From: Macrostomum hystrix
Lineage: Eukaryota > Platyhelminthes > Macrostomidae
DNA length: 64,000 nucleotides
Assembly (NCBI GenBank): GCA_950097015.1
Contig: CATNEN010000029.1
Location: forward strand, 6,281,501-6,345,500
Reading direction: 5' to 3'
Part shown: positions 1 to 13,600 of the stretch, one piece after another
How positions within the stretch are numbered: position 1 is the first letter of the stretch
Layout of the letters: the number at the start of each line of letters is the position of its first letter
Position numbers and translations under genes: made by a program
The notes under the pieces: generated by a model
Told to the model about the DNA's origin: nothing
The model's database searches: none
Seen by the model: only the letters and a program-made list of their open reading frames with translations

Positions 1-1428
1 TCCAGGTATTGGTAGGTTAGATCTCTAATCTACTCCAGGTATTGGTAGGTTAGATCTCTAATCTACTCCAGGTATTGGTAGGTTAGATCTCTAATCTACT
101 CCAGGTATTGGTAGGTTAGATCTCTAATCTACTCCAGGTATTGGTAGGTTAGATCTCTAATCTACTCCAGGTATTGGTAGGTTAGATCTCTAATCTACTC
201 CAGGTATTGGTAGGTTAGATCTCTTATCTACTCCAGGTATTGGTAGGTTAGATCTCTAATCTACCCCAGGTATTGGTAGGTTAGATCTCTAATCTACTCC
301 AGGTATTGGTAGGTTAGATCTCTAATCTACTCCAGGTATTGGTAGGTTAGATCTCTCATCTACTCCAGGTATTGGTAGGTTAGATCTCTAATCTACTCCA
401 GGTATTGGTAGGTTAGATCTCTAATCTACTCCAGGTATTGGTAGGTTAGATCTCTAATCTACTCCAGGTATTGGTAGGTTAGATCTCTAATCTACTCCAG
501 GTATTGGTAGGTTAGATCTCTAATCTACTCCAGGTATTGGTAGGTTAGATCTCTAATCTACTCCAGGTATTGGTAGGTTAGATCTCTTATCTACTCCAGG
601 TATTGGTAGGTTAGATCTCTAATCTACCCCAGGTATTGGTAGGTTAGATCTCTAATCTACTCCAGGTATTGGTAGGTTAGATCTCTCATCTACTCCAGGT
701 ATTGGTAGGTTAGATCTCTAATCTACTCCAGGTGTTGGTAGGTTAGATCTCTAATCTACTCCAGGTATTGGTAGGTTAGATCTCTAATCTACTCCAGGTA
801 TTGGTAGGTTAGATCTCTAATCTACTCCAGGTATTGGTAGGTTAGATCTCTAATCTACTCCAGGTATTGGTAGGTTAGATCTCTAATCTACTCCAGGTAT
901 TGGTAGGTTAGATCTCTTATCTACTCCAGGTATTGGTAGGTTAGATCTCTAATCTACCCCAGGTATTGGTAGGTTAGATCTCTAATCTACTCCAGGTATT
1001 GGTAGGTTAGATCTCTAATCTACTCCAGGTATTGGTAGGTTAGATCTCTAATCTACTCCAGGTATTGGTAGGTTAGATCTCTAATCTACTCCAGGTATTG
1101 GTAGGTTAGATCTCTCATCTACTCCAGGTATTGGTAGGTTAGATCTCTAATCTACTCCAGGTATTGGTAGGTTAGATCTCTAATCTACTCCAGGTATTGG
1201 TAGGTTAGATCTCTAATCTACTCCAGGTATTGGTAGGTTAGATCTCTCATCTACTCCAGGTATTGGTAGGTTAGATCTCTAATCTACTCCAGGTATTGGT
1301 AGGTTAGATCTCTAATCTACTCCAGGTATTGGTAGGTTAGATCTCTAATCTACTCCAGGTATTGGTAGGTTAGATCTCTAATCTACTCCAGGTATTGGTA
1401 GGTTAGATCTCTTATCTACTACCTACTA
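1..1428. repeat. 33-bp minisatellite, about 43 copies
   Basis: Unit contains ggtaggttagatctctaatc, including an AGATCT site and a small inverted repeat TTAGA-tc-TCTAA. It runs off the left edge and ends about 33 nt from the donor of Eph exon 8, so it lies in the following intron. Variant units (ctcttatc next to a cccc unit) recur at 221, 584 and 914, spacings of 11 and 10 units, showing block duplications. Confidence 0.97.
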
Positions 1429-1460
1429 AACGCACAAATCACAATCGAGTCATTACTCAC

Positions 1461-1635
1461 CGCCTCGAGCTGAAAAGAAAGCCTCGCCTGCTCACGAATA
1501 TGATCATGGCGAGCACAATGATGAGGCAGAGCAGTACAGCCACCACAGCGCCAATGATGATGCTGGCGGAGGCTGCGGCAGAGCTAGAAGTATCACCTTT
1601 TCCATCGTCAACTGGGGCGCCACTGCCCATGGTTT
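1461..1635 (-). CDS. Eph: Eph receptor exon 8: transmembrane helix and juxtamembrane start
   Basis: 175 nt. After a short acidic/serine stalk (GSGAPVDDGKGDTSSSAAAS) comes a single membrane span (IIIGAVVAVLLCLIIVLAMI, then IFV) and a basic stop-transfer (SRRGFLFSSRR). The topology is type I, as for all Eph receptors. Acceptor ttttgcag|AA, donor AGGCG|gtgagt (phase 2). The exon ends before the juxtamembrane tyrosines; the kinase exons must lie to the left of the window. Confidence 0.93.
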
Positions 1636-4600
1636 CTGCAAAAGTGTAAAATACTGTACGTGTTCAGATCTGCACGGCAACACTATAATTTGCGAGCTCA
1701 TAGCAGCCGCAGATGTCGAGTGTAAGCATCTACTAGGAGCAAGCTGCGTTGTTAATCCTAGCTTGGCTTCCTGGAAAAAATCAGACTTTACTTATTCGAA
1801 AGCTCGGGGACTATGGGGTCACGAGGTCAAGTCCGGGTTAGCCGGTTATGCAACGCAAGAATTCTGAGCTTGGAAACCACCTTGCCTCTTAGCGCTGTGT
1901 TGTTTAGTTAATTGTATGTTATTTATGCCAACTGGGGCTTTGATGCGTGCAGGAAATTGATAGGATATGTCAACAGGAAAAAATGTTAAAGCTGTAAATC
2001 GTGTTTCTGTATTTGCCTTTCTTTCTTGGCGAAAGAAATTAGGCTTCAATATCTATTTTCTGTGTGTGGCCTACTTAAAAAGGTGACTAAATTTTTGTGC
2101 TTCAAGAGTGGCAAACGTGACAGTTGGTTTTTTCTAGAATAATAATTTTACCTGCTACCCAATATATGTACATTGGCATGTACACTACCGATTTTCTATC
2201 CCTAAGCTAAGCTACACCTAAATGCTGCAGCCACCTCACTCCGCGATACCCACCCCAAACAGGGCGATCCAATCAGAACTTAGCAAGGGATTATAAAGAG
2301 AACATTTAGCACTTACGCTTGGTCGGGATAAGCGTGTTGATAGCGATGGCATCGCTGTATTCGCCCCAGCCAAGATTAGTGCGCGCTCGAATCTGCAAAG
2401 CAATGAATATTAATTATAATTTCTAAATTTTTGTTGAATTGAAACATGGTTGGTGTTAGGTTTCGTAAAGTTGATCAATTATAGGGAGACCAATTAGGAC
2501 TCAATTACTCGGGCAGTGCCAGTGAAGTGGTGCTTCAATACTCCACAAACAAGGCCCCATAGTAGCAACGCAGCGCTCCGTTCATTTGAGAAGTGGCTGC
2601 TCGTTCCAGCTCCTCTCTAGTTTTCTTTTCTCGCCATTCGAGTAGTGTGCATCTGTCACAAGTGGGCTTATAAGACAATTGCAGCGCACAATTGTGAGAA
2701 TGAGTGAACGAGAGAGAGAGTGAGTGGATGGTGGAGAAAATTGAGAAACAAGAGTGGAAGAAAGTGTGGCAGATGCGAGAAATTATTGAAGTGCTTTTTA
2801 GAAGAGCGACGCCTTCAAAGAGACCGAAAAGCCGCTTCTAAGTTTCTCTCTCTCTCCTTTTTTCCAAATAATTGTGAATAAAAAATGAAAATCGAAAACA
2901 TTCACAAACTGTTGATCAACGATTGCTGCGGCTTGCCCACAGGCATCTAGCTGTGCTAAGAGAGGGTTGGGCAGGTCAAAAACAGTTCCGCTTTTGGGAA
3001 ATCCGCTTTTTCTGCTTTTCGACACTAAAGGATCTGACAGGGAAGCTGCAGTCACTGAAGGATCTGACAGGGAAGCTGCAGTCACTGAAGGATCTGACAG
3101 GGAAGCTGCAGTCACTGAAGGATCTGCCAGGGAAGCTACAGTCACTGAAGGATCTGCCAGGGAAGCTACAGTCACTGAAGGATCTGCCAGGGAAGCTGCA
3201 GTCACTGAAGGATCTGACAGGGAAGCTGGTGCAGTCACTGAAGGATCTGACAGGGAAGCTGCAGTCACTGAAGGATCTGACAGAGAAGCTGCAGTCACTG
3301 AAGGATCTGACAGAGAAGCTGCAGTCACTGAAGGATTTGACAGAGAAGCTGCAGTCACTGAAGGATCTGACAGGGAAGCTGCAGTCACTGAAGGATCTGA
3401 CAGAGAAGCTGCAGTCACTGAAGGATCTGACAGAGAAGCTGCAGTCACTGAAGGATCTGACAGAGAAGCTGCAGTCACTGAAGGATCTGACAGAGAAGCT
3501 GCAGTCACTGAAGGATTTGACAGAGAAGCTACAGTCACTGAAGGATTTGACAGAGAAGCTACAGTCACTGAAGGATTTGACAGAGAAGCTGCAGTCACTG
3601 AAGGATCTGACAGAGAAGCTGCAGTCACTGAAGGATCTGACAGAGAAGCTGCAGTCACTGAAGGATCTGACAGAGAAGCTGCAGTCACTGAAGGATCTGA
3701 CAGAGAAGCTGCAGTCACTGAAGGATCTGACAGGGAAGCTGCAGTCACTGAAGGATCTGACAGAGAAGCTGCAGTCACTGAAGGATCTGACAGAGAAGCT
3801 GCAGTCACTGAAGGATCTGACAGAGAAGCTGCAGTCACTGAAGGATCTGACAGAGAAGCTGCAGTCACTGAAGGATTTGACAGAGAAGCTGCAGTCACTG
3901 AAGGATCTGACAGAGAAGCTACAGTCACTGAATGATCTGACAGAGAAGCTGCAGTCACTGAAGGATCTGACAGAGAAGCTGCAGTCACTGAAGGATCTGA
4001 CAGAGAAGCTGCAGTCACTGAAGGATCTGACAGAGAAGCTGCAGTCACTGAAGGATCTGACAGAGAAGCTGCAGTCACTGAAGGATCTGACAGAGAAGCT
4101 GCAGTCACTGAAGGATTTGACAGAGAAGCTGCAGTCACTGAAGGATCTGACAGGGAAGCTGCAGTCACTGAAGGATCTGACAGAGAAGCTGCAGTCACTG
4201 AAGGATCTGACAGAGAAGCTGCAGTCACTGAAGGATCTGACAGAGAAGCTGCAGTCACTGAAGGATCTGACAGAGAAGCTGCAGTCACTGAAGGATTTGA
4301 CAGAGAAGCTACAGTCACTGAAGGATTTGACAGAGAAGCTACAGTCACTGAAGGATTTGACAGAGAAGCTGCAGTCACTGAAGGATCTGACAGAGAAGCT
4401 GCAGTCACTGAAGGATTTGACAGAGAAGCTACAGTCACTGAAGGATTTGACAGAGAAGCTACAGTCACTGAAGGATTTGACAGAGAAGCTGCAGTCACTG
4501 AAGGATCTGACAGAGAAGCTGCAGTCACTGAAGGATCTGACAGAGAAGCTGCAGTCACTGAAGGATCTGACAGAGAAGCTGCAGTCACTGAAGGATCTGA

Positions 4601-7600
4601 CAGAGAAGCTGCAGTCACTGAAGGATCTGACAGGGAAGCTGCAGTCACTGAAGGATCTGACAGAGAAGCTGCAGTCACTGAAGGATCTGACAGAGAAGCT
4701 GCAGTCACTGAAGGATCTGACAGAGAAGCTGCAGTCACTGAAGGATCTGACAGAGAAGCTGCAGTCACTGAAGGATTTGACAGAGAAGCTGCAGTCACTG
4801 AAGGATCTGACAGAGAAGCTACAGTCACTGAATGATCTGACAGAGAAGCTGCAGTCACTGAAGGATCTGACAGAGAAGCTGCAGTCACTGAAGGATCTGA
4901 CAGAGAAGCTGCAGTCACTGAAGGATCTGACAGAGAAGCTGCAGTCACTGAAGGATCTGACAGAGAAGCTGCAGTCACTGAAGGATCTGACAGAGAAGCT
5001 GCAGTCACTGAAGGATTTGACAGAGAAGCTGCAGTCACTGAAGGATCTGACAGGGAAGCTGCAGTCACTGAAGGATCTGACAGAGAAGCTGCAGTCACTG
5101 AAGGATCTGACAGAGAAGCTGCAGTCACTGAAGGATCTGACAGAGAAGCTGCAGTCACTGAAGGATCTGACAGAGAAGCTGCAGTCACTGAAGGATTTGA
5201 CAGAGAAGCTACAGTCACTGAAGGATTTGACAGAGAAGCTACAGTCACTGAAGGATTTGACAGAGAAGCTGCAGTCACTGAAGGATCTGACAGAGAAGCT
5301 GCAGTCACTGAAGGATCTGACAGAGAAGCTGCAGTCACTGAAGGATCTGACAGAGAAGCTGCAGTCACTGAAGGATCTGACAGAGAAGCTGCAGTCACTG
5401 AAGGATCTGACAGGGAAGCTGCAGTCACTGAAGGATCTGACAGAGAAGCTGCAGTCACTGAAGGATCTGACAGAGAAGCTGCAGTCACTGAAGGATCTGA
5501 CAGAGAAGCTGCAGTCACTGAAGGATCTGACAGAGAAGCTGCAGTCACTGAAGGATTTGACAGAGAAGCTGCAGTCACTGAAGGATCTGACAGAGAAGCT
5601 ACAGTCACTGAATGATCTGACAGAGAAGCTGCAGTCACTGAAGGATCTGACAGAGAAGCTGCAGTCACTGAAGGATCTGACAGAGAAGCTGCAGTCACTG
5701 AAGGATCTGACAGAGAAGCTGCAGTCACTGAAGGATCTGACAGGGAAGCTGCAGTCACTGAAGGATCTGACAGAGAAGCTGCAGTCACGGAAGGATCTGA
5801 CAGAGAAGCTGCAGTCACTGAAGGATCTGACAGGGAAGCTGCAGTCACTGAAGGATCTGACAGGGAAGCTGCAGTCACTGAAGGATCTGACAGGGAAGCT
5901 GCAGTCACGGAAGGATCTGACAGGGAAGCTGCAGTCACTGAAGGATCTGACAGGGAAGCTGCAGTCACTGAAGGATCTGACAGGGAAGCTGGTGCAGTCA
6001 CTGAAGGATCTGACAGGGAAGCTGGTGCAGTCACTGAAGGATCTGATAGAGAAGCTGCAGTCACTGAAGGATCTGACAGAGAAGCTGCAGTCACTGAAGG
6101 ATCTGACAGTGGAGCTGCAGTCACTGAAGGATCTGACAGAGAAGCTACAGTCACTGAAGGATTTGACAGAGAAGCTACAGTCACTGAAGGATTTGACAGA
6201 GAAGCTGCAGTCACTGAAGGATCTGACAGGGAAGCTGCAGTCACTGAAGGATCTCACCTGCACCAAGTAAGTTTGTGTCGAGTCCAAATTCTCCAGCAGG
6301 TATGTCTCCTTGCTGGTGAAGCGAAACCACGGCCTGCTGTGATCTTTCTTTGGAAAAATCTTCAATTCGAATTCTTCGATGCTGGAATCTATTTTCTTCC
6401 AGCTGAACTGCACGCAGGTCAGGTTGATGATCCGAGCGCTGACAGGTTCTAGCTTGCTTGGCACTGCGGGTGACGATTATCAAGCGGAACATGAAAACAA
6501 ACAGGTGCAGACATTGCTTCAAAGATGAACAAATTAAGGCTGTCCTGTAGTTTCGCACGTTAAATTATTTCAATTTGAATTGGCGCCAAATCTGTTCTTG
6601 TACAGTAAAAGTTTTATACTCCTGAAAGGATTATATATAGTTATCTATTTTCATTTAAAGCTTTCTTTAAATTATAGAACGTGTGAATTATAATAATAAT
6701 GGTAGTAATAATAATAATTATAATAATAATTGATTACACCTGCCCCAATTGGGTCAGATGTGCAGCCGACAGCACAGCAGCAGCTAATGCGCGGCGCATC
6801 TGAAGGCTGCGTACGGCTGTTCAGTCCATGGACTGGGGGGACGCCACACCCACCTTCAATTATCCCAGCTGATGCTGGTACCCATTTAACAGCTGGGTGA
6901 ACTGAAGCAATGCAGAGTTAAGTGTCTTGCTAAAGGACACAAATTGTTTCAGTGGAGTCGGGAATCGAACCCCCGACCTTCAAATCGTGAGTCCGACGCT
7001 CTAACCACTAGGCTACAACCTTGAAGAGGTTAATACAATGCAATCATGCAATTTTTAAGTCTTAAAAAATTGGAACTGTACACAAACAGATTTGGCGCCA
7101 ATTCAAATTAAAATAATTTAGCGTGCGAAAGTACAGGAAAGCCCAAATTAAATTCGGGTTGGTGCAACATCCGCACTCACACGAGGCGCTGGTCTGGACT
7201 GTGACTGCGCGCCAAGCTCGTCTCTCAGCGCCGGCCAGCTCCGAGACACCGTTGAGGGCGTACACGTGAAATGTGTACCTGGTTAGCGGCTGGAGGCCGC
7301 GGATGGCCACGCTGCGCTCGGTGACACTTGGCCCGGGTTCGAATATTATGCTACCAGGGCCGCAGCCGTAGCAGTCGACGTGGTAGCGAATGTCGGCGCG
7401 GCCGCCTGTGTCCTCCGGCGGAGACCAGCTGAGCACTATTCGGCTGCGGCTGTTCTCAGTCACAATGGCGTCACGCGGTGCGCTCGGGGGCTCTGCGAGT
7501 AAAAGCCAAGCTTGATGCTGTTTAGAAGGGCCACTAATAAAAAATTTTAGGGTTGTTTCTTAAACGGAAAAGTGCTCTGGACCTAGTAGACTTTGAAAAG

Positions 7601-10600
7601 GTAAATACGACCCTTAGTGGATTTTAAAGCGGGCCTGAAGGATTAGGGGGCGAGCCTGAAGGATTAGGGGGCGAGCCTGAAAAAGTAGGGGCGAGCTGAA
7701 GGATTAGGGCGCGAGCCTGAAAAAGTAGGGGCAAGCTGAAGGATTAGGGGGCGAGCCTCAAGGATTAGGGGGCGAGCCTGAAGGATTAGGGGGCGAGCCT
7801 GAAGGATTGGGGGGCAAACCTGAAGGATTAGGGGAGCGAGCCTGAAGGATTAGGGGGCGAGCCTGAAGGATTAGGGGGCGAGCCTGAAAAAGAACGAGCT
7901 GAAGGATTAGGGGGCGAGCCTGAAGGATTAGGGGCCGAGCCTGAAGGATTAGGGGGCAAACCTGAAGGATTAGGGGGCGAGCCTGAAGGATTAGGGGGCG
8001 AGCCTGAAGGATTAGGGGGCAAACCTGAAGGATTAGGGGGCAAACCTGAAGGATTAGGGGGCGAGCCTGAAAAAGTAGGAGCGAGCTGAAGGATTAGGGG
8101 GCGAGCCTGAAAAAGTAGGGGCGAGCTGAAGGATTAGGGGGCGAGCCTCAAGGATTAGGGGGCGAGCCTGAAAGATTAAGAATCCACTACGTCTTTTGAG
8201 ATCAGGTAAACCCAATTGAGTTAGTTTATAGTTTCTACAAGCAACCAAATGAATGAGCAAAATAACAATCGCTATTTTAAGCACACAATGATTTCTAGTT
8301 AATTTATCTAAACAAATGCATTCATTCTCATTTTGAAAGGCTATCGCATTACACACCCTATCAGTAGCCCATGTCTTGTTTCCATTCTTCCATTCCAGCC
8401 ACCGAGTTTCACAACTCTAATGGCCTAAGTTTGAGTAGAATTTTCAGAAGTTGAGCTGTTTTTTTTTTAATAGAATAAAAGCTGACGAAAAAAGAGTAAC
8501 TTGATCTGCCGCGTGCCACAATTTTTGCTATTAGAAGCAAACCGGCCTCCCAAACGAAACTGACTGGCAGATGTTTGCTGCCTGTTTGAAGCAACACTTC
8601 TCAATTTTAGCCGCTATTTCCTGTCAGCTTTTCAATCTGCTTAATAACACCAGTTGAGAACTAGTTGAGTTCAGAATCAGAATGGCTGTTTTAAAGAGAG
8701 CTGACACATTTTGTGAGATTGCGTGGCTGGAACAATTTTGAATGATTATTTTGAGCATACAGCTCAAACTGGGTGCTGAAACACTTGCCATGCGTACCCC
8801 TTTAACCTCAGGTAGTTCAGTGTCTTATCCCCTTTAACCTCAGGTTGTTCAGTGTCTTATCCCCTTTAACCTTAGGTTGTTCAGTGTCTTGGCCCCTTTA
8901 ACCTCAGGTTGTTCAGTGTCTTGGCCCCTTTAACCTCAGGTAGTTCAGTGTCTTATCCCCTTTAACCTTAGGTTGTTCAGTGTCTTATCCCCTTTAACCT
9001 CAGGTTGTTCAGTGTCTTATCCCCTTTAACCTCAGGTAGTTCAGTGTCTTATCCCCTTTAACCTCAGGTTGTTCAGTGTCTTATCCCCTTTAACCTCAGG
9101 TTGTTCAGTGTCTTGGCCCCTTTAACCTCAGGTAGTTCAGTGTCTTATCCCCTTTAACCTCAGGTTGTTCAGTGTCTTATCCCCTTTAGCCTCAGGTTGT
9201 TCAGTGTCTTATCCCCTTTAACCTCAGGTAGTTCAGTGTCTTATCCCCTTTAACCTCAGGTTGTTCAGTGTCTTGGCCCCTTTAACCTCAGGTTGTTCAG
9301 TGTCTTGGCCCCTTTAACCTCAGGTTGTTCAGTGTCTTGGCCCCTTTAACCTCAGGTTGTTCAGTGTCTTGGCCCCTTTAACCTCAGGCAGTTCAGTGTC
9401 TTATCCCCTTTAACCTCAGGTTGTTCAGTGTCTTATCCCCTTTAACCTTAGGTTGTTCAGTGTCTTATCCCCTTTAACCTCAGGTTGTTCAGTGTCTTAT
9501 CCCCTTTAACCTCAGGTTGTTCAGTGTCTTATCCCCTTTAACCTCAGGTTGTTCAGTGTCTTATCCCCTTTAACCTCAGGTTGTTCAGTGTCTTATCCCC
9601 TTTAACCTCAGGTAGTTCAGTGTCTTATCCCCTTTAACCTCAGGTTGTTCAGTGTCTTGGCCCCTTTAACCTCAGGTAGTTCAGTGTCTTGGCCCCTTTA
9701 ACCTCAGGTTGTTCAGTGTCTTGGCCCCTTTAACCTCAGGTAGTTCAGTGTCTTATCCCCTTTAACCTTAGGTTGTTCAGTGTCTTATCCCCTTTAACCT
9801 TAGGTTGTTCAGTGTCTTATCCCCTTTAACCTCAGGTTGTTCAGTGTCTTATCCCCTTTAACCTCAGGTTGTTCAGTGTCTTGGCCCCTTTAACCTCAGG
9901 TAGTTCAGTGTCTTATCCCCTTTAACCTCAGGTTGTTCAGTGTCTTATCCCCTTTAACCTCAGGTTGTTCAGTGTCTTATCCCCTTTAACCTCAGGTAGT
10001 TCAGTGTCTTATCCCCTTTAACCTCAGGTTGTTCAGTGTCTTGGCCCCTTTAACCTCAGGTTGTTCAGTGTCTTGGCCCCTTTAACCTCAGGTTGTTCAG
10101 TGTCTTATCCCCTTTAACCTCAGGTTGTTCAGTGTCTTATCCCCTTTAACCTCAGGTTGTTCAGTGTCTTATCCCCTTTAACCTCAGGTTGTTCAGTGTC
10201 TTATCCCCTTTAACCTCAGGTAGTTCAGTGTCTTATCCCTTTAACCTCAGGTTGTTCAGTGTCTTGGCCCCTTTAACCTCAGGTAGTTCAGTGTCTTATC
10301 CCCTTTAACCTCAGGTTGTTCAGTGTCTTATCCCCTTTAACCTTAGGTTGTTCAGTGTCTTATCCCCTTTAACCTCAGGTTGTTCAGTGTCTTATCCCCT
10401 TTAACCTTAGGTTGTTCAGTGTCTTATCCCCTTTAACCTCAGGTTGTTCAGTGTCTTATCCCCTTTAACCTCAGGTTGTTCAGTGTCTTGGCCCCTTTAA
10501 CCTCAGGTTGTTCAGTGTCTTGGCCCCTTTAACCTTAGGTTGTTCAGTGTCTTGGCCCCTTTAACCTCAGGTTGTTCAGTGTCTTGGCCCCTTTAACCTC

Positions 10601-13600
10601 AGGTAGTTCAGTGTCTTATCCCCTTTAACCTTAGGTTGTTCAGTGTCTTATCCCCTTTAACCTCAGGTTGTTCAGTGTCTTATCCCCTTTAACCTCAGGT
10701 AGTTCAGTGTCTTATCCCCTTTAACCTCAGGTTGTTCAGTGTCTTATCCCCTTTAACCTCAGGTTGTTCAGTGTCTTGGCCCCTTTAACCTCAGGTAGTT
10801 CAGTGTCTTATCCCCTTTAACCTCAGGTTGTTCAGTGTCTTATCCCCTTTAACCTCAGGTTGTTCAGTGTCTTATCCCCTTTAACCTCAGGTAGTTCAGT
10901 GTCTTATCCCCTTTAACCTCAGGTTGTTCAGTGTCTTGGCCCCTTTAACCTCAGGTTGTTCAGTGTCTTGGCCCCTTTAACCTCAGGTTGTTCAGTGTCT
11001 TGGCCCCTTTAACCTTAGGTTGTTCAGTGTCTTGGCCCCTTTAACCTCAGGTAGTTCAGTGTCTTATCCCCTTTAACCTCAGGTAGTTCAGTGTCTTATC
11101 CCCTTTAACCTCAGGTTGTTCAGTGTCTTATCCCCTTTAACCTCAGGTTGTTCAGTGTCTTATCCCCTTTAACCTTAGGTAGTTCAGTGTCTTATTTCCT
11201 TTAACATCAGGTTGCTCAGTGTCTTATCCCCTTTAACCTCAGGTAGTTCAGTGTCTTGGCCCCTTTAACCTCAGGTAGTTCAGTGTCTTGGCCCCTTTAA
11301 CCCCAGGCGAAGCCAATTTCTTCTGCCAGCTTGTATCAACTTCTTACGGAAGCGAAAAACCCAAAAATTTTTTTGTTCTTTGTTCTTGCCTAAACGCTAG
11401 CATCTAGCCTCTAAATTTTAGTTCCTAGCAATTTCAATGCAAAAGCAAAGCAGAAGCAGCAATTGGAGGCACTTAATAGAGGACTAAAAAGCATCTAGAG
11501 GCGAGAGGCGAGAGACCGGGCACTCTGGCATCGGAAGAAAGAATGAGTTTTTTCTTTTGTGGCATCAGAGGAGAGGAGAGGAGCAAAAGAGAGAGGGCCG
11601 CCCACACCCAGTGTCTTGGGTGTCAAAGGCCCGGGTGAACATCGGAAGAGAAATAGTTAGAGAAGAATACAAGAAGAGGCCTGGGCTAGGCGCCCAATCA
11701 ATATTTGATTGCTTGCTAATGAGGAGAAGCTGCGGCCCGCTGCCTCACCTGAACTAACTCAAAGCCCAGTCCAGGTGCCGAATTGTCTAGCTGGGATTCC
11801 AGAGGTTGCTATACGGCGGTGGGAAAAACTCAATAGGCGCTGGAGCGATGGAGAGGAAGAGAGAATGGGAACAGAATGGGAGAATTGTCCCCCTGGGTCG
11901 CTCCCTACCCGGGGGGGGGTTCCTATGGCACTCAGGGCAGCTGAGTAGAGGCTGGTAGCTCATCTATGCTATTGGTAGGACAATAGGTGGAATATTGAGT
12001 AGTCTTTTATAATAGCGCGAGGCGTCTATTGTTTGGGATTAGGGCATTCTGTTTGAGTACAGCTATAGTGGAGCCCCTCGATCAGTACGTTGGGATTTTA
12101 GAAATCCTGGGAGATCGTAACAGCTGGACTTCCTGTCCAGATTGCCCCGTTGAATAGCGACTGTGCTCAATAAGTGCTCCATTTTGATGCTCAGACTATA
12201 GCGATTCTCACACCTCACTTCAGAATCCCAAAGTTCCCGTCAATCTTGATTAGAAGGACTTTTGATCGAGACTTCCGGGGTTCGAATATCAGCAATATTT
12301 TGTCCTTCAGAAAGACTACGAGCTACTTGATTATCTACACTACTGCTTCAATTCGCTAACGGCAAACTCAGTAGCTGGGGTGGAAAATTGTAGAAAATTG
12401 GGTGGTACTTACTTATACTTATCAATCAGTGAAAGCTTCACAAGTTTTGTACGGTGATAATATCCCAGAAAAGATCCGGTCCCGTTACAATGGCTAGTGT
12501 GTCCTTGTGTTTGTTTATAGTAAAACTTTCCCTATGCATACCTATATGCGTCAACAGTGAACAGTGTGGGGGTAAGGCTTTTAACATGTTTTGTTTCTCA
12601 GCATTCCATTCTCTCGCTTCTCTCCGATGCCAAAGTTGCAGTTACGAGTATTAAAGTCTGCTTTTCACTGGGTGAATGGCACAGAGAGGCAGAGTGGAGG
12701 TCTCGGGTTTAGAAAAGTGTTAATGCACGCAGCTTTTAATTGCCAAGTCCACTAACAATTGTGAGCCCAAATTATAGGCACCTATTACTATTAACGTCAC
12801 TATCAGAAGTGCATAGCAACTCTGACAGATTCGACAGAAAAGACAACTAAAGAAAACGGAAATTTTCGTCTATAAACTAAAACACAAAATACTTTACTTT
12901 ATCAACCTCATTCTCTATATCAATCTCACATTCTGCATCGATTCAACCATCTTTATTAATCTCTATTTCTTTATAGGTATTATGTTTGTCTTCAGTTGTC
13001 CAATAAAACTCACTCGCTTTATTAATCTCACCTGCTTAATCAATCTCACCCACTTTAAAAATCATACTCTCTTCATCAATCTAAACTGCTTCATCAACCT
13101 CAAACTCTATCAATCTCACGTACCTTATCGATCTCCCCTCTTTATCAATCTCATGCTCTTTATCAATCTCAAACTCTATATGTATCTCATCTTCTCATCT
13201 TCCTTTTCTATCTAAATTCTCAAACCATCTCACGTTTCTTACAAACCTCAACGGCTTTATCAATCTCCCTCCTTATCAATCTGACCCTCTTTATCAATCT
13301 GACCCTCTTTATCAATCTGACCCTCTTTATCAATCTCCCCCTCCTTATCAATCTCCCCTCCTTATCAATCTGACCCTCTTTATCAATCTGACCCTCTTTA
13401 TCAATCTGACCCTCTTTATCAATCTGACCCTCTCTATCAATCTGACCCTCCTTATCAATCTCCCCTCCTTATCAATCTGACCCTCTTTATCAATCTCCCC
13501 CTCCTTATCAATCTGACCCTCATTATCAATCTCCCCTCCTTATCAATCTGACCCTCTTTATCAATCTATCAATCTCCCCCTCTTTATCAATCTCAGTTCC

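Noticed and set aside
2798-6464. Open frames of 1115 to 1162 codons on both strands
   Set aside because: They are made by a stop-free 30-bp repeat. The true Eph exon ends at a good donor (6258) and its domain continues in the exon at 2317-2392.
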